From positions 1 through 6,139 of the forward strand of contig JAOUDU010000181.1 of the NCBI GenBank assembly GCA_029859085.1: a stretch of DNA of 6,139 nt. Direction: 5' to 3'. The stretch comes from Gammaproteobacteria bacterium. GTDB lineage: Bacteria; Pseudomonadota; Gammaproteobacteria; Pseudomonadales; Halieaceae. Shown here piece after piece: positions 1-5,343 of the stretch. The notes under the pieces were generated by a model. The model was given only the letters and a program-made list of their open reading frames with translations, had not been told where the DNA came from and made no database searches. The position numbers were made by a program, and so were the translations under genes. The first letter of the stretch is position 1. The number at the start of each line of letters is the position of its first letter.

Positions 1-98
1 GGATGCGCGATACGAGCCCCCATGGATGGGTTCACGGCGAGTCCCGGGTGGGTAGTCGGCACGCTCGAGGCGGCACGCCACAGACCAAACTAAAAAAA
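1..98. repeat. Intergenic stretch downstream of the thiolase; probable fragment of a dispersed repeat
   Basis: These 98 bases hold no gene I can support. Positions about 3-80 contain CCCATGGATGGGTTCACGGC, then CCCGGGTGGGTAGTCGGC and GCACGCTCGAGG. This combination recalls a dispersed intergenic repeat whose chance translation PHGWVHG..SRVGSRHARG turns up in spurious annotations; this is recollection and needs a genome search. It includes CCCAT/ATGGG and GGCACGC direct copies (58-64, 73-79). The thiolase stop is followed at once by seven T on the minus strand (92-98), but no hairpin precedes them, so I do not call a terminator. Confidence 0.35.
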
Positions 99-1247
99 CT
101 ACAACCGCTCGATAATCGTGACGTTCGCCTGGCCGCCGCCCTCGCACATGGTCTGCAAGCCGTAGCGGCCACCGGTGCGCTCCAGCTCGTGCAACAGCGT
201 CGTCATCAGCTTGGTGCCGGTGGCGCCCAGCGGATGGCCCAGCGCGATCGCGCCGCCGTTCACATTGATTTTCTCGTGCGGGAAACCCGTCTCGTGCAGC
301 CACGCCATCGGCACCGGGGCGAAGGCCTCATTGATTTCCACCAGGTCCATGTCCTCCAGTTTCATGCCCGCGCGCTTCATCGCGTAGGCGGTGGCGGGGA
401 TGGGCGCTGTGAGCATCCAGATCGGGTCTTCGGCGCGCACGCTCATGTGGGCGATGCGGGCCCGGGGAGTCAGGTTGTAGCGCTTCAGTGCCGCCTCGGA
501 CACGATCAGCATCGCCGATGAGCCGTCACAGGTCTGGCTGGAAACGCCGGCGGTGATGGTGCCGCCCTCCGCCAGGGGCTGCAGCTCGGCCATTTGCGCC
601 AGCGAGGTGCGACGCGGGGTCTCGTCCATGGTGATGCCGTTGAGGGGGATGATCTCGCGATCGAAGCGGCCCTCCTCGATCGCGCGCAGGGCCCGGGTGT
701 GGGATTCCAGCGCGAAAACCTCCATCTGCTCGCGGGAGAGCTTCCACTTGTCCGCGATCATCTGGGCGGAGTTGAACTGGGATACGGGCGCGTCGCCGTA
801 GCGGGCGCGCCAGCCCTGGCTGCCGGAGAAGGGATCGCTGAAGCCCAGGGGCTGGGCGGCGATCATCGCCGCGGAGATCGGTATTTTCGACATCGTCTGC
901 ACACCGCCGGCGATCACCACGTCATTGACCCCGGCCATGATGGACTGGGCGGCGAATGACACGGCCTGCTGGGACGAGCCGCACTGGCGGTCGATGGTGG
1001 TGCCGGGCACCTCGTCGGACAGGCCTGCGGCCAGCCAGCAGGTGCGGGCGATATCACCCGCCAGCGGGCCGATCGCGTCGAGGCAACCGAACATCACGTC
1101 GTCGTAATCCACGTCGGGTATCCCGTTGCGCTCGACGATGGCCCGCAACACGTGGGCACCGAGGTCGGCGCCGTGCACTTCCGCCAGACCGCCCCTGCGC
1201 TTGCCGGTCGGGCTGCGTACTGCGTCTACGATATAGGCTTCTGCCAT
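99..1247 (-). CDS. fadA6: FadA6-type 3-ketoacyl-CoA thiolase of steroid C/D-ring degradation
   Basis: This 382-residue thiolase has the full family layout and normal length. The nucleophilic cysteine is C89 in DRQCGSSQQA. NEAFAP lies in the C-terminal half, the catalytic histidine is H338 in GGAIALGHPLGATG, and the second cysteine is C368 in CEGGGQANVTIIERL at the very end. The QCGSSQQA form of the active-site motif, the GGVQTMSKIPIS segment and the RADDP-like ARAxDPxxMLTxPIPAT region (here VRAEDPIWMLTAPIPAT) recall M. tuberculosis FadA6. In the published scheme a thiolase cleaves the product of IpdAB ring opening, giving MOODA-CoA and acetyl-CoA, which matches the presence of ipdB in the same operon. 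It acts in the cytoplasm, probably as a dimer or tetramer like its family. The start is supported by AGAGGA eight bases upstream and by the usual MxEAYIVDAVR opening. It ends in TAG, and no further gene of the operon is seen downstream. A general acetyl-CoA acetyltransferase is the alternative. Confidence 0.88.
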   Translation of the reverse strand: MAEAYIVDAVRSPTGKRRGGLAEVHGADLGAHVLRAIVERNGIPDVDYDDVMFGCLDAIGPLAGDIARTCWLAAGLSDEVPGTTIDRQCGSSQQAVSFAAQSIMAGVNDVVIAGGVQTMSKIPISAAMIAAQPLGFSDPFSGSQGWRARYGDAPVSQFNSAQMIADKWKLSREQMEVFALESHTRALRAIEEGRFDREIIPLNGITMDETPRRTSLAQMAELQPLAEGGTITAGVSSQTCDGSSAMLIVSEAALKRYNLTPRARIAHMSVRAEDPIWMLTAPIPATAYAMKRAGMKLEDMDLVEINEAFAPVPMAWLHETGFPHEKINVNGGAIALGHPLGATGTKLMTTLLHELERTGGRYGLQTMCEGGGQANVTIIERL

Positions 1248-1255
1248 GATTCAAG

Positions 1256-1261
1256 TCCTCT
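1256..1261 (-). promoter_or_regulatory. Ribosome binding site of the thiolase gene
   Basis: AGAGGA on the minus strand lies eight bases before the ATG at 1247, in the 21-base gap after the preceding TAA. It supports this start codon. Confidence 0.7.
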
Positions 1262-1268
1262 GTTGTGG

Positions 1269-2321
1269 TTAAAATTCAGCGAAAGTTGCGCCGGCGCCGA
1301 GCTCGGCGCCGTCCGCGAAAATAGCGTCGGCGATACGCGCCTTGTGAAAGGATGCGTCGCCCCAGGTGTTGGCCAGGGCCCAGGCTTTCTTCATATAGAT
1401 GTGCAGGTCCACCTCCCAGGTGTAGCCCATGGCGCCGTGCACCTGGATGCTGTTTTTCGCGGCGAGGTTGGCCGCCTCGCACGCCGCCAGCTTGGCATGG
1501 GACACGGCGCGCGCTGCACCCGGATCGTTATTGGCGAGGCTGTACGCCGCCCGGTGCACCGGCGCCCGGGCGTATTCCAGCCGCACCGCCACGTTGGCCA
1601 TCAGGTGTTTCACCGCCTGGAAAGAGCCGATGGGTTTGCCGAACTGCTGGCGGTCGCAGCTGTAGGCCACCGCCAGGTCTACCATGCGCTGGGCCAGCCC
1701 CAGGGCCTGGGCGGCGCAACCGAGGGCGCCGCGATCGAGGGTCGCGGCAGTGAGTGCCGTTGCCGCATCGCCGCTGGAAATGGGGTCTGTCCCCGATTTA
1801 ATGTCCACCGCGTAAAGGCGGCGGGAGGGGTCGACGGATTCGTTGTGGCGCAGCTCCACCTGTCCCTGGCTGAGCGCGTACCAGGCATCGCCCCGCTGCA
1901 GCAGCAGCAGGTCGGCTATATGGGCGTCCTCCACCAGCAGGTTCTGTTCCAGGCCTGCCACCACTTTCGCCTCTCCGGCCGCGATCCGGGGCAGCCAGGT
2001 CGCCGCCAGGTCGCCGCCGACCTGGCGCAGCAGGGGCACAGCCACCATGGCCATATGCACCAGCGGTTCCGGCAGGGCCACGTAACCGCACTCCTGGGCC
2101 AGCAGTACGAAGTCCAGTTCGCTCATGCCGAGGCCGCCGAATTCTTCCGGCACGGTCAGGCCGGCCAGGCCCATGTCCGCCAGCTGCCGCCACAGGGCGG
2201 GGTCGCGGCCGCCAGCTGTTTCCCAGCTGGCGCGAATCCGCGCGGGGGTCACTTCCGCGGTTAAAAACTCGCGCACCGAGGACTGGAACAGCAACTGGTC
2301 TTCTGTAAACGTAAAATCCAT
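1269..2321 (-). CDS. Acyl-CoA dehydrogenase, small (non-catalytic) partner subunit, probably FadE32-type
   Basis: This 350-residue protein is an acyl-CoA dehydrogenase relative with a shortened middle domain, as is typical of the beta chain in heteromeric steroid enzymes. It shows VPEEFGGLGMSELD (57-70), the C-terminal-domain signature RQQFGKPIGSFQAVKH (224-239), which in the family contributes to the FAD site at the subunit interface, and QVHGAMGYTWEVDLH (293-307). The QGxSEPxAGSD FAD motif is absent, aspartate (D196, LDRG) stands where the large subunit has its catalytic glutamate, and there is no YEGT. It therefore probably cannot act alone. It starts three bases after the large-subunit gene, which argues for an obligate pair. 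FadE32 is the likely counterpart from the pairing; FadE33 cannot be excluded by eye. An unusual point is that residues about 174-182 (IKSGTDPIS) are encoded by a REP-like palindrome in the linker between the middle and C-terminal domains. The frame is intact through it. Confidence 0.82.
   Translation of the reverse strand: MDFTFTEDQLLFQSSVREFLTAEVTPARIRASWETAGGRDPALWRQLADMGLAGLTVPEEFGGLGMSELDFVLLAQECGYVALPEPLVHMAMVAVPLLRQVGGDLAATWLPRIAAGEAKVVAGLEQNLLVEDAHIADLLLLQRGDAWYALSQGQVELRHNESVDPSRRLYAVDIKSGTDPISSGDAATALTAATLDRGALGCAAQALGLAQRMVDLAVAYSCDRQQFGKPIGSFQAVKHLMANVAVRLEYARAPVHRAAYSLANNDPGAARAVSHAKLAACEAANLAAKNSIQVHGAMGYTWEVDLHIYMKKAWALANTWGDASFHKARIADAIFADGAELGAGATFAEF
1776..1802. repeat. REP-like palindrome (GGGGACAGACCCC core) in frame inside a coding region
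   Basis: On the minus strand the core GGGGACAGACCCC is flanked by AAATC on the left and ATTT on the right. The arms AAATCGGGG and CCCCATTT pair except for one unpaired C. I recognise this as a sequence that recurs, usually between genes, in many proteobacterial genomes, and its frequent translations KSGTDP and NRGQTPF are familiar. The link to REP-associated IS200-like transposases is my recollection, not shown here. In this gene it encodes IKSGTDPIS at residues 174-182 without breaking the frame. Confidence 0.6.
1994..2026. repeat. Short tandem duplication with a flanking inverted copy, inside the small acyl-CoA dehydrogenase gene
   Basis: The 11-mer GCCAGGTCGCC occurs twice head to tail (1994-2004 and 2005-2015). 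It is followed after three bases by GACCTGGC (2019-2026), which is the reverse complement of GCCAGGTC at 2005-2012. RNA from this stretch could form an 8-base-pair hairpin with a 6-base loop. It encodes the ordinary-looking residues VGGDLAATW, so codon use may be the whole explanation. Confidence 0.5.
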
Positions 2322-2324
2322 GTT

Positions 2325-3488
2325 TTACCTCGGCATCCCCAGCATTCGCTCGGCAATGATATTGCGCTGTATTTCATTGGTGCCCGCATAGATCGGGCCG
2401 GACTGGGAGAACAGCCAGCCGTCCAGCCAGGTGCCCACTCCCGCCGCGTCCGGGGCGTGGGGCAGCAGTTCCGCCCGGGCGCCGAGTATGCTCATGGCGG
2501 TGGCGTGCATGTTCTGGTCCAGTTCCGACCAGAAAATCTTGTTGGTGGAGGACTCGGCGCCGATTTTGCCGCCCTGGCCCAGCCGGCAGGCGGTCTGGTA
2601 AGTGGCGAGGCAGTAGCTCTCGGCATCGAGCCAGGCCCGGATCACCGCGTCCCTGACCCCGGGGTCGCCCTCGGCGGACGCGCGGTTGGCCCTGTAAAGC
2701 TCCACCAGGCGCCGCGCCGTCTCCTGGAACCGCGCCGGCGAGCGCAGCATCAGCCCGCGCTCGAAACCGGCGGTGGCCATGGCCACCTGCCAGCCGGCGC
2801 CCTCGTCACCGAGGCGGTTCTCCACCGCGACCTCGACGTCGTCGAAAAACACCTCCGCGAAACCGGGCAGGCCATCCAGCTGCGGAATGGGCCGCACGGT
2901 GATACCCGGCGTATCCAGCGGGACCAGGATAAAGGTCAGGCCGCGGTGCCGCTCCGAGGCGGGGTCCGTGCGGAACATGCCGAACAGCCAGTCCGCCCAG
3001 ACCGCCCGGGTAGACCAGATTTTCTGCCCGTTGATCACGTACCTGTCGCCGCGCAGGTCGGCCCGGGCGCGGATGGCGGCCATGTCGGAGCCGGCATTGG
3101 GCTCGGACCAGCCCTGGGCCCAGACTTCCTCGCCGCAGGCCATTTTCGGCAGGATGCGCGCCTTCTGCTCGGCCGTGCCGTATTCCATCAGGGTCGGCCC
3201 CAGCAGGAAGATACCGTTCTGGTTGACACGCAGGGGCGCGCGCGCACGGTAGTACTCCTCCTCGAAGACCAGCCAGTCGATCAGGTCGCAGCCGCGGCCG
3301 CCAAACTCCACCGGCCAGGTAACCATGCCCCAGCGGCCCTCGTTGAGTTTCGCCTCCCACTGGCGGTGCCGGGCGAAACCCTCGGCGGTATCGAAACTCT
3401 GCAGAGGTTCAGCCGGGACATTCGCCGCCAGCCAGGCCCTTATCTCCGCGCGAAACGCCTGCTGTTTTTTCGTGTATGCCAGATCCAT
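2325..3488 (-). CDS. fadE31: Acyl-CoA dehydrogenase, large (catalytic) subunit, FadE31-like
   Basis: This 387-residue flavoprotein has the full acyl-CoA dehydrogenase fold: an N-terminal helical domain (about 1-120), a middle beta domain opened by the FAD-binding QGWSEPNAGSD (125-135) and NGQKIWSTRA (153-162), and a C-terminal helical domain ending in GPIYAGTNEIQRNIIAERMLG (364-384). The usual catalytic glutamate of the YEGT motif is replaced by alanine (A368). A glutamate in the FERG motif (E243) sits where isovaleryl-CoA dehydrogenase has its base, so it is the likely catalytic residue. The whole protein recalls M. tuberculosis FadE31, including the AEGFARHRQWE and LRSPARF segments. Steroid-pathway dehydrogenases of this kind are alpha2beta2 heterotetramers, and the adjacent smaller gene supplies the partner. 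FadE32 loss in Mycobacterium smegmatis leads to MOODA build-up, so a MOODA-CoA-derived substrate is plausible but inferred. I chose the ATG at 3488 on family alignment. A GTG at 3539 would add 17 atypical residues overlapping echA20. FadE30 (IpdE1) is the alternative identity. Confidence 0.8.
   Translation of the reverse strand: MDLAYTKKQQAFRAEIRAWLAANVPAEPLQSFDTAEGFARHRQWEAKLNEGRWGMVTWPVEFGGRGCDLIDWLVFEEEYYRARAPLRVNQNGIFLLGPTLMEYGTAEQKARILPKMACGEEVWAQGWSEPNAGSDMAAIRARADLRGDRYVINGQKIWSTRAVWADWLFGMFRTDPASERHRGLTFILVPLDTPGITVRPIPQLDGLPGFAEVFFDDVEVAVENRLGDEGAGWQVAMATAGFERGLMLRSPARFQETARRLVELYRANRASAEGDPGVRDAVIRAWLDAESYCLATYQTACRLGQGGKIGAESSTNKIFWSELDQNMHATAMSILGARAELLPHAPDAAGVGTWLDGWLFSQSGPIYAGTNEIQRNIIAERMLGMPR
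2327..2331 (-). promoter_or_regulatory. Ribosome binding site of the small acyl-CoA dehydrogenase gene
   Basis: GAGGT on the minus strand lies five bases before the ATG at 2321 and overlaps the codons that end the large-subunit gene. The last base of the site is the first base of that gene's TAA stop. This points to coupled translation of the two subunits. Confidence 0.6.
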
Positions 3489-3495
3489 AGCGAAC

Positions 3496-4254
3496 TCAGT
3501 CCCCGAATTTCGCGTCGCGCTTGGCGACGAAGGCGTCACGTGTTTCCTGGGAGTCGCCCAGGGTATAGGCCTCGAGGGTAAAGCCCTGCTCCCAGCGGTA
3601 CTTGTCCTCCAGGTTGCCGTCCTCGATCCCGGTGAGGGCCTCCTTCGCCAGCTTCACCATGGCCGGGGATTTCGCCGCGATCTTCGCCGCGATCTCCCGG
3701 GCGGCGGGCATCAGCTGCGCCAGCGGCACCACCCGCTCCACCGCGCCCAGGCGGTAGGCTTCCTGCGCATCGATAAACTCGCCGGTAAAATACATGTAGC
3801 GCACCTTCTGTACCGGGAACATGCGCTGCAGGTGGGCGCCGCCCCCCATCGCGCCGCGATCGATCTCCGGCACGCCAAAACGCGCGCAATCGGAGCACAG
3901 GATGATGTCCGCCGCCCCGGCCATGCCGATGCCGCCCCCCAGCACGAAGCTGTGCAGCGCGACGATCACCGGTTTCGGGTTGCGGTGAATCGCCCGGAAG
4001 GTCTCGTAGTTGCCCTTGTTGACCGCGACGATCTTTTGCGGGTCCGCCGCCAGCTCCTTGATATCGACACCCGCGCAAAAACCCTTGCCGGAAGCGCCGA
4101 TAATAATCACCCGCACTTTGTCGTTGGCTCCGAGCTCGTCGATCTCCCGCGCAATCGCGAACCAGCCCGCGCTGTCAAAGGCGTTTACCGGCGGGTGGTC
4201 GAGGATCATCTCGGCGATGCCGTCGGCGATGGTGGTTTTGAAAGGCTGTGACAT
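3496..4254 (-). CDS. echA20: EchA20-type crotonase, steroid ring D hydrolase
   Basis: This 252-residue crotonase-superfamily protein resembles M. tuberculosis EchA20, which hydrolyses the five-membered ring D of the bicyclic CoA ester to give COCHEA-CoA. The fold signatures are PPVNAFDSAGWF (residues 21-32), the first oxyanion-hole segment FCAGVDIKEL (59-68), the second one LGGGIGMAG (105-113), and FGVPEIDRGAMGGGAHLQRM (126-145). The glutamate matching Glu164 of rat enoyl-CoA hydratase is present (E130). The position matching Glu144, usually GGGxE, is glycine (G110), as I recall in EchA20, so a normal hydratase mechanism is unlikely and hydrolysis fits better. The C-terminal YRWEQGFTLE (219-228) also matches EchA20. 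Its product is the substrate of the IpdAB enzyme two genes upstream. The start is supported by AGGAG at good spacing, and the TGA stop lies seven bases before the next ATG. An ordinary beta-oxidation hydratase is the main alternative. Confidence 0.87.
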   Translation of the reverse strand: MSQPFKTTIADGIAEMILDHPPVNAFDSAGWFAIAREIDELGANDKVRVIIIGASGKGFCAGVDIKELAADPQKIVAVNKGNYETFRAIHRNPKPVIVALHSFVLGGGIGMAGAADIILCSDCARFGVPEIDRGAMGGGAHLQRMFPVQKVRYMYFTGEFIDAQEAYRLGAVERVVPLAQLMPAAREIAAKIAAKSPAMVKLAKEALTGIEDGNLEDKYRWEQGFTLEAYTLGDSQETRDAFVAKRDAKFGD

Positions 4255-4261
4255 GGATTGG

Positions 4262-4266
4262 CTCCT
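4262..4266 (-). promoter_or_regulatory. Ribosome binding site of the EchA20-type gene
   Basis: AGGAG on the minus strand lies seven bases before the ATG at 4254, in the 17-base gap after the IpdC-type stop codon. It is a strong site and supports this ATG as the start. Confidence 0.75.
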
Positions 4267-4271
4267 GCGGA

Positions 4272-5342
4272 TCAGTGGGTGTCGGCGCGCTGCGCCAGCG
4301 CGGTGAGGCGCTGCTCGGCCTCCGCCACAATTTTGTTGATCAATTCGGCGCAGCTGGGCAGGTCGTCAATCACCCCCGCCACCTGGCCGCTGGGCAGCAC
4401 GCCCCGGGCGGGCTCACCCTCCACCATCGCCTTCTGGATAATCATCGGCGCGTTGGCAGACATGATCGCCTGGCTGGCGGTCATCTCGTCGTCACGACCC
4501 ATCGCGATCGCGGTGCGCAGCAGGCCCACCAGCGAGGCCCCGGTGTGCTTGCGAAAGGCCAGGCCATTGCGCAGGGCAATCCACAATTTGCGCAGGGTGC
4601 CGGCCCGCTCCAGCTCACCCAGCAGCTCGTTCATGATCATGCGCTGGGGCAGGCCGTCCATGGCCCGGGACACGATGATATCGGCGGGGTTGGCGCAGTC
4701 GATATAGCGCTGCAGGGTCGCCCGGGGCACCGGGCTCTCGGCGGTCATCAGGAAGCGGGTGCCCATCGCGATGCCGTCGGCGCCCCAGGCCAGGGCGGCC
4801 ACCAGGCCGCGGCCGTCCTTGAAGCCACCCGCGGCCACCACCGGGACTTTCGCGCCCACGGCATCCACCACCTGCGGAATCAGCAGGGTGGTGGGTACCG
4901 CGCCGGTATGGCCGCCCCCCTCCCCGCCCTGCACGGTCACCACATCGGCGCCCAGCTCCACCGCCTTGATGGCGTGCTTGGGCAGGCCCACGGTGGGCAT
5001 GCAGATGACCCCGGCGTCCTTCAGCTTGCGGATCATCTCGGGGCCCGGGGAGCGGGAGTAGCTCACCGCCCGCACCCCGTGGCGGATCACCATATCGACA
5101 ATGGCGGCGGCATTGGGCTGGTACATGTGGAAGTTCACGCCAAAGGGCGCGGACGTGAGCTCCTTCACCCGCAGGATATCCCGCTCCATCTCCGCCGGCG
5201 GGATGGTGGCGCCGGCGAGGAAACCGAAGCCCCCGGCGTTGCAACTGCCCGCCACCAGGTTCGGGTCCGCCACCCAGCCCATCGCGGTCTGCACGATCGG
5301 GTATTTGCAACCGAGCTTGTCGGTCAGGCGGGTCTGCAGCAT
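4272..5342 (-). CDS. ipdC: IpdC-type FMN-dependent oxidoreductase (nitronate monooxygenase fold) of steroid C/D-ring degradation
   Basis: This 356-residue protein belongs to the nitronate monooxygenase / 2-nitropropane dioxygenase TIM-barrel family and resembles M. tuberculosis IpdC along its whole length. IpdC works with IpdF on 5-OH HIC-CoA to make the unsaturated substrate that EchA20 hydrolyses. Visible features are the N-terminal YPIVQTAMGWVA (residues 14-25), the glycine-rich flavin/phosphate loop QGGEGGGHTG (138-147), the second phosphate-binding stretch AAGGFKDGRG through GADGIAMGTRF (170-197), and a C-terminal SGQVAGVIDDLPSCAELI (318-335) shared with IpdC. No signal peptide or membrane segment is seen, so it should be cytoplasmic. 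I chose the ATG at 5342, one base after the ipdB stop, because it aligns with the family start. A GTG at 5351 would add three residues and overlap ipdB by eight bases. Only a weak GGTGG precedes the start, which suggests translational coupling. True nitronate oxidation is an unlikely alternative here. Confidence 0.88.
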   Translation of the reverse strand: MLQTRLTDKLGCKYPIVQTAMGWVADPNLVAGSCNAGGFGFLAGATIPPAEMERDILRVKELTSAPFGVNFHMYQPNAAAIVDMVIRHGVRAVSYSRSPGPEMIRKLKDAGVICMPTVGLPKHAIKAVELGADVVTVQGGEGGGHTGAVPTTLLIPQVVDAVGAKVPVVAAGGFKDGRGLVAALAWGADGIAMGTRFLMTAESPVPRATLQRYIDCANPADIIVSRAMDGLPQRMIMNELLGELERAGTLRKLWIALRNGLAFRKHTGASLVGLLRTAIAMGRDDEMTASQAIMSANAPMIIQKAMVEGEPARGVLPSGQVAGVIDDLPSCAELINKIVAEAEQRLTALAQRADTH

Positions 5343-5343
5343 C

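Noticed and set aside
84..98. A T-run right after the thiolase stop as an intrinsic terminator
   Set aside because: No stable GC stem precedes the T-run; the only nearby palindrome (CGAT/ATCG) has too short a loop. The terminator may lie beyond the left edge.
1..98. A tRNA-like TTC stretch (GGGTTCACGGCGAGTCCC)
   Set aside because: The arms do not form a T-arm with a matching acceptor stem, and no anticodon arm is present.
3..521. A 172-residue open frame on the plus strand, overlapping the thiolase C-terminus
   Set aside because: It is antisense to a clear thiolase with intact catalytic motifs, its composition is that of a GC-rich shadow frame, and its first part is the translated intergenic repeat.
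1152..2264. A 370-residue plus-strand open frame across the small acyl-CoA dehydrogenase gene
   Set aside because: It has no recognisable domain, is rich in His, Gly, Arg and Gln as expected for an antisense shadow, and spans the junction of two well-supported genes.
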